NCBI GenBank assembly: GCA_947593515.1
Contig: CANQDQ010000005.1
Location: 1 to 64,000 of the forward strand
Origin: an uncultured Bacteroidales bacterium
GTDB lineage: Bacteria > Bacteroidota > Bacteroidia > Bacteroidales > UBA11471
DNA: 64,000 bases
Reading direction: 5' to 3'
The notes under the pieces were generated by a model, which did no database searches, was not told the origin of the DNA, and was given only the letters and a program-made list of their open reading frames with translations. Positions 16,785-26,863 of this stretch are shown one piece after another (position 1 is the first letter of the stretch; every line of letters starts with the position of its first letter). The position numbers were made by a program, and so were the translations under genes.

Positions 16785-18761
16785 ATGAAAGAAGAAGAAA
16801 AACTTCCGGCGGGTCTGCCGGAAAATGCTTTTCGGGAACTGAAAGAGGGAGAGGAGTACCGTCCCGTCATGTCGCCCGACAAAAACTATCGTGAAGTAAC
16901 CCCGTGGTCGGTGTCGTGGGGCATTCTCATGGCAATCGTCTTTTCGGCGGCTGCCGCCTATCTGGGACTGAAAGTGGGGCAGGTGTTCGAGGCTGCCATA
17001 CCTATCGCCATCATTGCCGTCGGACTCTCCACCGCCGCCAAACGTAAAGATGCACTGGGCGAGAATGTCATCATACAATCCATCGGAGCCTGTTCGGGCA
17101 ATGTCGTCGCCGGCGTGATTTTCACCCTGCCTGCGCTTTACATCATACCCGGACTGTCGGCAGGTTTCCTGCAAATTTTTCTGAGTTCGCTTTTGGGCGG
17201 GGTTTTGGGTATTCTTTTTCTGATACCGTTCCGCAAATATTTCGTGTCGGATATGCACGGAAAATATCCTTTCCCCGAAGCTACGGCGACGACGCAGATT
17301 CTCATCTCCGGACAGAAGGGCGGCAGTCAGGCGAAGCCGCTGATTTTCGCCGGACTTATCGGCGGACTCTACGACTTCGTCTTATCTACGTTCGGTTGGT
17401 GGAGCGAGGTGCTCACCACCCGTGTGCTGCCTTTCGGCGAAGCCGTTGCCGAAAAAGCCAAACTGGTGTTCAAGGTCAATACCGGCGCTGCCGTATTGGG
17501 GCTCGGTTACATCGTCGGGCTGAAATACTGTCTGATTATCTGTGCCGGCTCCATATTCGTGTGGCTGCTCCTGATACCCGGATTCAATCTGATATGGGGC
17601 GATACCGTGCTGCAACTCAATAGCGGCGACGTAGCCGTTGCCGTCGGCGACATGACGCCCGAACAGATATTCACCACCTATGCCCGTTACATCGGCATCG
17701 GCGGCATAGCCATGGCGGGTGTCATCGGCATTGTTCGCTCGTGGGGCGTGATACGCAGTGCGGTGGGGCTGGCATCGAAAGAGCTGCGCGGACAGGCTGC
17801 CGCCTCGCGTGTCGTCGTGAAACGCACGCAGCGCGACATCGCCATGAAATCGCTCGTGCTTGCCATTGCGCTCACGCTGGTTTTGATACTGCTCTTTTTC
17901 TATCTCGGCGTGATACACAATTTCGTACAGGCTCTCATCGCCTTTGTCGTGGTAACGCTTATCGCTTTCCTCTTTACGACGGTGGCGGCGAATGCCATTG
18001 CCATTGTGGGCACCAACCCCGTATCGGGCATGACGCTCATGTCGCTTATCTTGGCGTCGGTGGTGCTGGTGGCATCGGGATTGTCGGGCACGTCGGGCAT
18101 GGTGGCGGCATTGGTCATCGGAGGTGTGGTATGCACCGCCCTTTCTACAGCCGGCGAGTTGGTTACCGACTTGAAAATAGGCTATTGGTTAGGCTCCACG
18201 CCCGCCAAACAGCAGACGTGGAAATTCGTCGGCACGCTGGTGGCTGCGGCTACGGTGGGCGGCGTTATGATTATTCTGAACAAGACCTACGGCTTCACGG
18301 GCGACCATGCGCTGGCTGCCCCGCAAGCCAACGCCATGGCTGCTGTCATACAGCCCCTTATGTCGGGGCAGGGCGCGCCGTGGCTGCTCTATGGCGTAGG
18401 GGCATTGATAGCCTTGCTGCTTACATGGCTCAAAGTGCCGGCGCTGGCTTTTGCGCTCGGTATGTTCATTCCGTTGGAACTGAATATCCCGTTGGTTATC
18501 GGCGGATTGGTAAGCTGGTATGTCTCCACCCGTTCTACTGATAAGGAACTCAACAAAGCCCGTTTGGAAAAAGGCACGCTGCTGGCTTCGGGATTCATTG
18601 CCGGCGGTGCGCTCATGGGCGTGGTAAGCGCGGCGATACGTTTTGCCGGATTTGAATACGTTTGCACATGGAACGAAACCATGCAGCAATCGCTCGGTTT
18701 GGTGATGTATCTGCTGTTGATCGGTTATCTGGCGAAGTCGTCTTTGAACGCAAAGAAATAA
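16785..18761 (+). CDS. OPT-family oligopeptide transporter
   Basis: YREVTPWSVSWGILMAIVFSAAAAYLGLKVGQVFEAAIPIAIIAVGL; ENVIIQSIGACSGNVVAGVIFTLPALYI; HGKYPFPEATATTQIL. Start MKEEEKLPAG preferred over ORF start 16716. Confidence 0.92.
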   Translation: MKEEEKLPAGLPENAFRELKEGEEYRPVMSPDKNYREVTPWSVSWGILMAIVFSAAAAYLGLKVGQVFEAAIPIAIIAVGLSTAAKRKDALGENVIIQSIGACSGNVVAGVIFTLPALYIIPGLSAGFLQIFLSSLLGGVLGILFLIPFRKYFVSDMHGKYPFPEATATTQILISGQKGGSQAKPLIFAGLIGGLYDFVLSTFGWWSEVLTTRVLPFGEAVAEKAKLVFKVNTGAAVLGLGYIVGLKYCLIICAGSIFVWLLLIPGFNLIWGDTVLQLNSGDVAVAVGDMTPEQIFTTYARYIGIGGIAMAGVIGIVRSWGVIRSAVGLASKELRGQAAASRVVVKRTQRDIAMKSLVLAIALTLVLILLFFYLGVIHNFVQALIAFVVVTLIAFLFTTVAANAIAIVGTNPVSGMTLMSLILASVVLVASGLSGTSGMVAALVIGGVVCTALSTAGELVTDLKIGYWLGSTPAKQQTWKFVGTLVAAATVGGVMIILNKTYGFTGDHALAAPQANAMAAVIQPLMSGQGAPWLLYGVGALIALLLTWLKVPALAFALGMFIPLELNIPLVIGGLVSWYVSTRSTDKELNKARLEKGTLLASGFIAGGALMGVVSAAIRFAGFEYVCTWNETMQQSLGLVMYLLLIGYLAKSSLNAKK

Positions 18762-18778
18762 ACGGCATTTATATAATG

Positions 18779-18813
18779 CAGGCAGGCGCGACCCGTCGGG
18801 TCGCGCCTGCCTG
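18779..18813. terminator. Near-perfect 17-bp palindrome between convergent genes
   Basis: CAGGCAGGCGCGACCCG-T-CGGGTCGCGCCTGCCTG. Confidence 0.6.
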
Positions 18814-18817
18814 TTTG

Positions 18818-19750
18818 TTATTCTACCTCTTGCTTAAAGAATCCGATGGAATCGAGATACGTTTTCAGGTCATGGGCAAAAACGGAGGTAAACAGTCGCG
18901 CCCCCTTGTCCCATAAATGCAGTTTGTCTCTGAAATATTCGGGGTGGTCGAGATACAGTCCTGCCGAATGGTAATCGAAAAACGGAATATCGTTTTCGGC
19001 GGCAATCTGTTTCAGCACGCCGTATTGACCGGGCACAACAATTTCGTAACGTGGCGATACGGTGAAAACCAACAGAATATCGTGTTCGCGGCACAACGAT
19101 ATGAATTTTCGGATATATTTCACTTTGTTGCTGTCGCATGAAAAGACGAAGTCGCTATTCTTCAATGTATCGGGAAAATGCGGAGGCGGCGGAAAAGGTA
19201 TATAGCCGTTGTCCTCATTACTTTGTCGATTGACCAATAAACCTGCGACATTAGAAACAGCTTTGGCATTATATCGGTACAGATGTGAAATTTTGTATCG
19301 CCAATATTTCCCCGCTTCCCGAAATATCGAGTCGGAATTATTGTTGCGACCGACGTATGGAGCAAAAAAAGAAATTGCCTTAAAAGGAGTCCTTTCTTCC
19401 CAAAAATCGGCTGCACTCACCTCCAAACAAATAATTCTCGGGATATGATGCGACAAAATATAATTCAGCACCATATATTGCGAATATATATTTTCGGAAC
19501 CCGCAATACCACCATTATAGAAATCGATATTCAGCGTATCCATCAATATGGACGGAACATAATGTTCATTACATCGGGAATTCCCCAAAAGCAAAATATC
19601 TTCTTTGCAGATATCTGTCAAATACCTGATTTTAGGCGCAGAAACATCATTGGAGTGTTGATTGACCCACCACATCACGGCACCGCCTATCCTATCGAAA
19701 GCAAATAAAAGAATTATTATAAACAATACGCTATATATCAGTCGTTTCAT
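18818..19750 (-). CDS. SGNH/GDSL-like membrane-anchored protein partnering with MBOAT
   Basis: N-terminal TM; LLLGNSRCNEHYVPSIL; DKLHLWDKGARLF (Asp-x-x-His type); adjacent to MBOAT gene. Confidence 0.65.
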   Translation of the reverse strand: MKRLIYSVLFIIILLFAFDRIGGAVMWWVNQHSNDVSAPKIRYLTDICKEDILLLGNSRCNEHYVPSILMDTLNIDFYNGGIAGSENIYSQYMVLNYILSHHIPRIICLEVSAADFWEERTPFKAISFFAPYVGRNNNSDSIFREAGKYWRYKISHLYRYNAKAVSNVAGLLVNRQSNEDNGYIPFPPPPHFPDTLKNSDFVFSCDSNKVKYIRKFISLCREHDILLVFTVSPRYEIVVPGQYGVLKQIAAENDIPFFDYHSAGLYLDHPEYFRDKLHLWDKGARLFTSVFAHDLKTYLDSIGFFKQEVE

Positions 19751-19754
19751 ACTG

Positions 19755-21158
19755 TTAAAATTGAAAGTAGATGAATTGGTCGCCGTTCAACACGCCGAAA
19801 AGAAGAATGTAAGAAATGGCGGCAGCAATATACATATGTCGTACTACCCAATATGGGGAATCGGACAGGTGGATATTCCAATGAAATTCATCTTTGCACT
19901 CTTTGAAAAGCACAATAGACAACGCCATGAAAATAGCCATAAGGTCGGCGAGGCGTAAAAAAGGCATTTCCAAATTCGTAAAAATGCCTTTGATAATCCG
20001 TCCGGCATCAGAAAGCGTTTCGGCGCGGAAAAATATCCATGCGAATGCCACGAGGCAGAATGTAACGAGCCAATGGAAAAACTTGCGCACACCCGACATC
20101 GGCTTTTTGGAAAAGCCCAAGAACTTCTCGAGGCAGAGAATGATGCCGTGCAGCGCGCCCCACACGATAAACGTCCAGTTGGCTCCGTGCCATGCCCCCG
20201 AAACGACGAACGTAACCAACAGGTTGAAATAGCCGCGCGCCTTGCCCACACGGTTTCCCCCGAGCGGAATATAGACATAGTCCTTGAACCACGTGGAAAG
20301 CGAGATGTGCCACCGGTGCCAGAAGTCGGTAACCGTAGCCGCAAAATAGGGTCGGCGGAAGTTGTCCATCAGTCGGAAGCCCATCACCCGCGCCGCCCCG
20401 ATAGCCACGAGCGAATAGCCGGCAAAATCGCCGTAAATCTGGAACGGGAAAATCAGCGATGCCAGCAGGTAGGAGCCGCCGTTGTGCTGTATCAGGTTGT
20501 TATAAACGGCATCGACATAGGTGCCGCATCGGTCGGCAAGAGCCAGTTTCAGAAAATAGCCCCAAATCATCAGACGGATACCCTCCATGACAGCGTCGTA
20601 GTCGAAACGCTGCTTCACCTTGAATTGCGGCAGCAGGTGGGTCGAACGCTCGATAGGACCTGCCACGAGCTGCGGGAAAAACGAAACGAACAGAGCGTAG
20701 GTGAAAAAGTTTTTTTCGACCGCCGTCTGTCCCCGATAGACGTCGATGGAATAACCCAGCGCCTGAAACGTGTAGAACGATATGCCCACCGGCAGAAGCA
20801 GTCCGAACTCCGGCATCGGCAGCGCAATCCCCAGATGTTCGAGCAGTAGCGAGAGCGATTCCGCTGCAAAGTTATAATATTTGAACAGAAACAGAATGGC
20901 GAGGTTGAGTACGAGGCTCGCCGTCAGCCACGCCCGTTTTCCCCGTCTGCCCGTGCAACGGTTGATGCCGAGAGCGGCGGTGTAGGTAACCGCTGTGCTC
21001 GTGAGCAGCAGCAGTGCATACGCCGGCTTCCAATTCATGTAAAACCAATAGCTTGCCGCCAGCAAGAAGAGGTTGCGCCACTTCAACGCCGGAATGGCGA
21101 AATAGATGATGCAGACAACCGGAAAAAAGAGTAGAAAATTCAGGGAGTTGAACAGCAT
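19755..21158 (-). CDS. MBOAT-family O-acyltransferase
   Basis: LLPVGISFYTFQALGYSIDVYRGQ; FFPQLVAGPIERSTHLLPQ; FWHRWHISLSTWFKDYVYIPLGGNRVG; FVVSGAWHGANWTFIVWGALHG. Confidence 0.95.
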   Translation of the reverse strand: MLFNSLNFLLFFPVVCIIYFAIPALKWRNLFLLAASYWFYMNWKPAYALLLLTSTAVTYTAALGINRCTGRRGKRAWLTASLVLNLAILFLFKYYNFAAESLSLLLEHLGIALPMPEFGLLLPVGISFYTFQALGYSIDVYRGQTAVEKNFFTYALFVSFFPQLVAGPIERSTHLLPQFKVKQRFDYDAVMEGIRLMIWGYFLKLALADRCGTYVDAVYNNLIQHNGGSYLLASLIFPFQIYGDFAGYSLVAIGAARVMGFRLMDNFRRPYFAATVTDFWHRWHISLSTWFKDYVYIPLGGNRVGKARGYFNLLVTFVVSGAWHGANWTFIVWGALHGIILCLEKFLGFSKKPMSGVRKFFHWLVTFCLVAFAWIFFRAETLSDAGRIIKGIFTNLEMPFLRLADLMAIFMALSIVLFKECKDEFHWNIHLSDSPYWVVRHMYIAAAISYILLFGVLNGDQFIYFQF

Positions 21159-21378
21159 GGCATAGGATTGATGCGATGAACATACAGAAATATTGATGCA
21201 AAAATATATATAATATCCGAAATGATTAACCGATGATGATAAAAATAGAGAAATTTTATTTTGAAAAAAGTTAAAGCTCTCAACCGGAACGGGAAAAATG
21301 CGATTGATAAATCGTATGCCGAAAGCGTGGATTATTCAAAATAATATCCGTATATTTGTAGGTTGAAAAAACGAAGAT

Positions 21379-22422
21379 ATGATACCGAAGATTCTGACCA
21401 AAGCGCAAGCCGACGAAATGGGGCAGTTGATCGATGAGGCGAGCCGCATCGTCATTGTCTGTCATGTGGCGCCCGACGGCGATGCCGTAGGTTCGTCGCT
21501 GGCGTTGTGGAATCTTTTGACCGAATTGGGAAAAGATGTCCAAATCATTACGCCTGATGCCTATCCTGCCGATTTGCGTTTTCTCAAAGGGTGTAAAGAT
21601 ATTCTCGTTTATTCCCAATATGTCGATTTTGCAAAAGAGCTGCTCGGTCGTGCCGACCTCGTTTTCTGCCTCGATTTCAACGAGCCGAAACGGGTCGATC
21701 AGATGGAAGCCGTCTTGTGTGCCTCGCCGGCGAAAAAAGTTTTGATAGACCACCATCTCGCTCCGAAACCCTTTTGCGACATGACGGTGTCGCACCCCGA
21801 AATATCTTCGACTTGCGAACTCCTTTTTCGGGTTATCTGTTCGCTGGGCTTGTTCGACCGGCTGACCCTCGACGCAGCCGCCGCCATTTATACGGGTATG
21901 ATGACCGATACGGGCAATTTCACCTACAACTCCAATTCGCCCGAAACGTACCTCATCATCGCGGAGCTGATAAAAAAAGGATTGAACAAGGACGCCGTGT
22001 ATGCGCGGCTGCACAATAACAACCGCGCTGAAAAACTGCAACTCAACAGTTACGCGATTTCCAAGAAAATGGAGCTGTTTCCCTTGCAGGGAGCCTCCAT
22101 TATTTCGCTTTCGCAGCGGGAGTTGAATCACTATCGCTACCAGAAGGGCGATACCGAAGGGCTGGTCAATGTGCCGCTGTCGATAGAAAATATCTATTTC
22201 TCGGCATTCGTGCGCGAAGAAACCAATCTGATAAAAATATCGCTGCGCTCGAAAGGCTCGTTCCCTGCCAATAAAATCGCGGAAGAGTATTTCAACGGCG
22301 GCGGACACCTCAACGCGGCGGGCGGAGAATTTTTCGGTACGTTGCAGGAGGCTTGCGAGGCATTGAAAAAATTGTTGCCGCTGATAGCTCGTCTTACCGA
22401 ACAGGCAAAAAAAGAATCGTGA
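21379..22422 (+). CDS. DHH-family phosphoesterase (NrnA-like)
   Basis: IVIVCHVAPDGDAVGSSLALWNLL; KKVLIDHHLAPKPF; GGGHLNAAGGEF. Confidence 0.92.
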   Translation: MIPKILTKAQADEMGQLIDEASRIVIVCHVAPDGDAVGSSLALWNLLTELGKDVQIITPDAYPADLRFLKGCKDILVYSQYVDFAKELLGRADLVFCLDFNEPKRVDQMEAVLCASPAKKVLIDHHLAPKPFCDMTVSHPEISSTCELLFRVICSLGLFDRLTLDAAAAIYTGMMTDTGNFTYNSNSPETYLIIAELIKKGLNKDAVYARLHNNNRAEKLQLNSYAISKKMELFPLQGASIISLSQRELNHYRYQKGDTEGLVNVPLSIENIYFSAFVREETNLIKISLRSKGSFPANKIAEEYFNGGGHLNAAGGEFFGTLQEACEALKKLLPLIARLTEQAKKES

Positions 22423-22423
22423 T

Positions 22424-23026
22424 ATGAAGAAGATAAAAATCGGAACAGGACTCGTGTTTGCCGCATTGGCTTGTATGCTGCTTTTCTCTTGCAAAAACGG
22501 GAAATCGTACATCGAGCTGCGCAAAGAAGAAGATAATGCTATCAATAAATATTTGTCGAGCGACGGTCGGACAACGGCGCCCCTGCCGGAAGACGGAAAT
22601 TTTCTGACACTGGAAAATTCGGAAAATGCTCCTTTCTACATTCTTCCCGACGGCGTGTATATGCAGATTGCGCGAATGGGGTATCGTGATTCCACCGGCA
22701 CGTTTTTCCGCTCGGGCGACCGCGTATATTTCCGTTTCGAGCGCATGAGTCTTACGTTGTGGGCAACCGGTGTCGAAAGATGGGGCGGCAATTGGAGCGA
22801 TTCCTCCGGTGCGAGCGATACTTACTTTTTCGATTATACTACGCAAGAGGGTACCAATTATTCCCAGTATTTTCAATACGGCTTGGGCATAGAATATCCC
22901 TTACGTTATGTGGGTAACGGGGCGGTGCTCAACCTCATCGTTCCCTCCAAAATGGGATTTGCTACTGAAATATCGAATGTGATACCCTATTTATTCAAAA
23001 TAAGATATAACCTGAAAGAAAACTGA
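22424..23026 (+). CDS. DUF4827-like lipoprotein
   Basis: Lipobox LLFSCKNGKSYIELRKEEDNAINKYL; adjacent to glmM. Confidence 0.75.
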   Translation: MKKIKIGTGLVFAALACMLLFSCKNGKSYIELRKEEDNAINKYLSSDGRTTAPLPEDGNFLTLENSENAPFYILPDGVYMQIARMGYRDSTGTFFRSGDRVYFRFERMSLTLWATGVERWGGNWSDSSGASDTYFFDYTTQEGTNYSQYFQYGLGIEYPLRYVGNGAVLNLIVPSKMGFATEISNVIPYLFKIRYNLKEN

Positions 23027-23033
23027 TACTGAA

Positions 23034-24422
23034 ATGGCACTGATAAAATCCATATCGGGAATACGGGGCACGATCGGCGGTCGTGCCGGTGAAGGACTCA
23101 ATCCTTTGGATATTGTGAAGTTTACGGCGGCGTATGCCACCTTTATACGCCGGACGACGAAAAATCCGTCGTCGAAAATTGTGGTGGGTCGCGATGCCCG
23201 CGTGTCGGGCGAAATGGTAGCCCGCTGCGTGGTGGGCACGCTCATGGGCATGGGCTTCGATGTCGTCGATATAGGTCTTGCCACGACGCCTACCACCGAA
23301 TTGGCGGTAACGATGGAAAAGGCTTGCGGCGGCATAATCCTTACGGCAAGCCATAACCCGAAACAGTGGAACGCGCTCAAACTCTTGAACGAGCGGGGCG
23401 AGTTTCTGAATGCGGCAGAGGGCAATGAAGTGCTGTGCATCGCCGAAGCCGAAGATTTCGACTTTGCCGATGTCGAACATTTGGGGCACGTACGGTGCGA
23501 CGACTCGTTTACGCGCAGGCATATCGAAAATGTGTTGGCGCTCGATTTGGTCGATGTCGATGCCATACGCGCCGCCGGTTTCCGCGTGGCGGTCGATTGC
23601 GTCGATTCGGTCGGCGGCATTGCTATTCCCGCGCTGCTCGAAGCGCTGGGCGTGAAAGAAATCGTAAAGCTCAACTGCACGCCCGACGGACTTTTCCCGC
23701 ACAACCCCGAACCGCTGCCGCAGCATCTTACCGAAATTTCCGACCTGATGAAATCGGGCAAAGCCGACGTGGGATTCGTGGTCGACCCCGATGTCGACAG
23801 ACTGGCGATTATTTGCGAGAACGGCGATATGTTCGGCGAGGAATATACGCTGGTTGCCGTAGCCGATTATGTGCTGCACCATACGCCCGGCAGCACGGTC
23901 TCCAATCTGAGTTCGTCGCGGGCGCTGCGCGATGTTACCCGCGCCTGCGGGCAGCGTTACGAGGCTGCCGCCGTGGGTGAAGTCAATGTCGTGGCGAAGA
24001 TGAAAGAAATCGGAGCCGTCATCGGCGGCGAGGGCAACGGCGGTGTCATATATCCCGCTTCCCATTACGGGCGCGATGCCTTGGTAGGCATTGCCCTGTT
24101 CCTTTCGCATCTGGCGAAGTCGCGTAAAAGCGTCAGCGCGCTGCGGGCGGGTTATCCTCCTTACTGCATTACCAAACAGCGGGTCGAGCTTACGCCTGCG
24201 ATAAATGTCGATGCACTGCTGGCTGCCGTCAAAGAAAAATATGCTTCTTACGAAGTTACCGACATCGACGGGGTGAAAATCGATTTTCCTGACAGTTGGG
24301 TACACCTGCGCAAGTCGAACACCGAACCGATAATCCGCGTCTATGCCGAAGCTGCCACCATGCAGCTTGCCGAAGCGAAAGCCGCCGACGTCATGGCGGT
24401 AATCCGTTCGATGATAGCGTGA
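23034..24422 (+). CDS. glmM: Phosphoglucosamine mutase
   Basis: MALIKSISGIRGTIGG; IILTASHNPKQWNALK; DPDVDRLAII; RKSNTEPIIRVYAEA. Confidence 0.9.
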   Translation: MALIKSISGIRGTIGGRAGEGLNPLDIVKFTAAYATFIRRTTKNPSSKIVVGRDARVSGEMVARCVVGTLMGMGFDVVDIGLATTPTTELAVTMEKACGGIILTASHNPKQWNALKLLNERGEFLNAAEGNEVLCIAEAEDFDFADVEHLGHVRCDDSFTRRHIENVLALDLVDVDAIRAAGFRVAVDCVDSVGGIAIPALLEALGVKEIVKLNCTPDGLFPHNPEPLPQHLTEISDLMKSGKADVGFVVDPDVDRLAIICENGDMFGEEYTLVAVADYVLHHTPGSTVSNLSSSRALRDVTRACGQRYEAAAVGEVNVVAKMKEIGAVIGGEGNGGVIYPASHYGRDALVGIALFLSHLAKSRKSVSALRAGYPPYCITKQRVELTPAINVDALLAAVKEKYASYEVTDIDGVKIDFPDSWVHLRKSNTEPIIRVYAEAATMQLAEAKAADVMAVIRSMIA

Positions 24423-24443
24423 TAACGAACCATACAATACGTA

Positions 24444-24486
24444 TGCGGGAGAGAAATTCTTGAATTTCTCTCCCGCATTTTTTTTG
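24444..24486. terminator. Terminator between glmM and MBL-fold gene
   Basis: GCGGGAGAGAAATTC-TT-GAATTTCTCTCCCGC followed by ATTTTTTTT. Confidence 0.85.
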
Positions 24487-24496
24487 TGAACGGACG

Positions 24497-25141
24497 TTAT
24501 TGCAGATAGGGGTTGTGCGTCTTTTCGTAGCCGATGCTCGTCGCCGCACCGTGCCCCGTATAGACGACGGTCGTGTCGGGCAGTGTGAGCAATTTCGTTT
24601 CGATGCCCTCGATGAGTTGTTCGTAATTGCCGCCCCACAGGTCGGTGCGCCCGATGCTGTCGCGGAAAATCACATCGCCGGCGAATGCCGCGCCTGCCTT
24701 TGCACAGTAATAGATGAGGCTGCCCGGCGAGTGTCCGGGTACGTGCAGGGCGGTGAAGCCGTACCGTCCCACCGACAGTGTGTCGCCCTCATCGACGTAT
24801 CGGGCGATAGGGACGGTTTCTCCGTTCGACACCAGTCCGAAAATTTCGGTCTGCCGCTTGAAATTTTTCAATAGAAATTCGTCGTCGCGATGGGCGGCAA
24901 GTCCCGCACCGAATGTTTCGGCGGCGAATGCGTTGCCGAGTATGTGGTCGAAGTGCAGGTGCGTTGCCCATATCTGTTTTACCGTCAGATTTTCCGACAC
25001 GATGAACTGCCGCAGCCTTTCGTTCTCGTCAGGCGTGTAGCACCCTGCGTCGATGACGACGCTTTCGAGCGACTCGTCGTCCCATGCCACATACGTGTTT
25101 ACGGCAATGGGATTGAACTCGAATGATTTTATTTTCAGCAT
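24497..25141 (-). CDS. MBL-fold metallo-hydrolase (glyoxalase II-like)
   Basis: VVIDAGCYTPDENERL; THLHFDHILGN; HVPGHSPGSLIYY; VYTGHGAATSIGYE; start MLKIKSFEFNPIAVNTYV. Confidence 0.9.
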   Translation of the reverse strand: MLKIKSFEFNPIAVNTYVAWDDESLESVVIDAGCYTPDENERLRQFIVSENLTVKQIWATHLHFDHILGNAFAAETFGAGLAAHRDDEFLLKNFKRQTEIFGLVSNGETVPIARYVDEGDTLSVGRYGFTALHVPGHSPGSLIYYCAKAGAAFAGDVIFRDSIGRTDLWGGNYEQLIEGIETKLLTLPDTTVVYTGHGAATSIGYEKTHNPYLQ

Positions 25142-25149
25142 GATATGAA

Positions 25150-25770
25150 TTAAATCTGTACGTAGATGACTTTTTTCGTATCGAAAAATTCTTCTTGGAA
25201 ATAATCTTTCAAATCGAATACCGATGCCGTGCGTCTCACCGGTGCCACTTCGGCTTGCACGTCGCCGCCTTTCAGGCAGATGATGCCGTTGGGCAGGGCG
25301 TTGTGCTGCTTGCTGTCGATATTTTTGCGGGTCAGCCGCAGCAGGTCGCCCAGCGGCATGACGGCGCGGCTTACCACGAAGTCGTATTTGGCTTTGTCTT
25401 CCTCGACGCTGCAATGGGCGAACGTCGTGTTCTGCAACCCGATGGCTTGCGCCACTTCCTGTGCCACCCGCACTTTCTTGCCGATGCGGTCGATGAGCCG
25501 GAAGCGGCATTCGGGAAAGAGTATGGCGAGCGGAATGCCCGGAAAGCCGCCGCCCGTGCCCACGTCGAGTATCGACGTGTCGGGCGTGAACTGTATGATG
25601 CGTGCGATGCCTAACGAATGCAGTACATGATGCAGGTAGAGGTTGTCGATGTCCTTGCGCGAAATGACGTTGATTTTCGCATTCCAGTCGTTGTACAGCA
25701 CTTGCAGGGCACCGAACTGTTCGCGCTGCCGTTCGGTGAGTGTGGGGAAATATTTTTCGATGATTTGCAT
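25150..25770 (-). CDS. rsmG: 16S rRNA (guanine(527)-N(7))-methyltransferase
   Basis: YNDWNAKINVISRKDIDNLYLHHVLHSL; ILDVGTGGGFPGIPLAILFPE. Confidence 0.95.
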   Translation of the reverse strand: MQIIEKYFPTLTERQREQFGALQVLYNDWNAKINVISRKDIDNLYLHHVLHSLGIARIIQFTPDTSILDVGTGGGFPGIPLAILFPECRFRLIDRIGKKVRVAQEVAQAIGLQNTTFAHCSVEEDKAKYDFVVSRAVMPLGDLLRLTRKNIDSKQHNALPNGIICLKGGDVQAEVAPVRRTASVFDLKDYFQEEFFDTKKVIYVQI

Positions 25771-25777
25771 GGCGCGA

Positions 25778-26671
25778 CTATTCCGGAAGCACCCGACGCA
25801 GGGGCGAGTTCGTTTTCAGATAGCCGGCAATTGCCCGATAGGGCAGCGCGATGCGTATGGTGCCGAACGAGTAGGGGGCGATGTCGTAGGGGTTGTACAG
25901 CCATGTAACGGCGTCGCTGCCGAGCATGAACGAATCGTTTACGACGATATTGTCCACGTCGTAATCGCTGTCGAGCTTATCGACACTTGTGCCCGTATCG
26001 TCGGCAAGCTGCTGCCGCAGCATACGGTTTATTACGGCGTAATCGCTTTCGGCAAAGAGGTCTTCCAGCGACAGCGGACGACCGCTTTTCAAGTCGATGA
26101 CGTTGTAGGTCGTGGTCGATATGCCGTGCGCTCCGCCCGTGTATTGGTACACCTCTACGCTGTATCCCCAGAAATCGTGCTTGTTGTAGAGGCTTTTGCT
26201 CGAAACGATGGTTTCGTAATTCATCCACGCATTATCTTTCTTGCTGGCTTCTTTCCGGTATTCGCTCATTTCGCTTTGGTATTCGCGAATATAATTCTCG
26301 ATGAACCGGCGGGCGGCAACCGACGGTGTTGCATCGCTTTGCATACTTTCGGGCAGGCTTTTCAGAAAGAGCTGCTGCAATTGTTTCAGCGACAGTTTGC
26401 CCGTGTAACCGCCGTCGGGATATACGAGCGACACCTCCGCCGTGCAGGCGGGCAGGGCGGCATCGTTGTCGATATGCCCCTTTCGCGATTCGGAGAAGGT
26501 GGTGAGTTTCAATTCTTTGTTCGGTGCGGCGGCTTCCTTTTTCGGGGCGGGTGTTTCGGTACTTGTGTTTTGAGCCTTGTCTTCCTTTTCGGATTGAAAG
26601 TAGCGGCACGACCCCAAGCCCGTCATTCCGCCTATCAACATCAAGGCTATTGTCTTATGTACGAATTTCAT
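25778..26671 (-). CDS. RsiV-family / DUF3298-DUF4163-like lipoprotein
   Basis: Lipobox GLGSCRYFQ; YTGGAHGISTTTYNVIDLKSGRPLSLEDLF. Confidence 0.8.
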   Translation of the reverse strand: MKFVHKTIALMLIGGMTGLGSCRYFQSEKEDKAQNTSTETPAPKKEAAAPNKELKLTTFSESRKGHIDNDAALPACTAEVSLVYPDGGYTGKLSLKQLQQLFLKSLPESMQSDATPSVAARRFIENYIREYQSEMSEYRKEASKKDNAWMNYETIVSSKSLYNKHDFWGYSVEVYQYTGGAHGISTTTYNVIDLKSGRPLSLEDLFAESDYAVINRMLRQQLADDTGTSVDKLDSDYDVDNIVVNDSFMLGSDAVTWLYNPYDIAPYSFGTIRIALPYRAIAGYLKTNSPLRRVLPE

Positions 26672-26809
26672 ATTCCTGTCGTTTTTGTTTATACTGCAAA
26701 TATAACGAGAAAAAATTGAAAATTCCTTTTCTCCGTTTGTAAAACAAAAAAGCGCCGGCTAAGTTTCTTCCGTTGTCGGGGCAGAAACGGAAGCGTGCCG
26801 GTGAAAAAT

Positions 26810-26840
26810 TTTGTCTTTCGCCGGCTTTGTCCTATCTTTG
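26810..26840 (+). promoter_or_regulatory. Bacteroidota-type promoter for CvfB-like gene
   Basis: TTTG 26810-26813, TATCTTTG 26833-26840, 19-nt spacing, 24 nt before the ATG. Confidence 0.65.
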
Positions 26841-26863
26841 CCGACGGAAAAATAAGAATCGTC

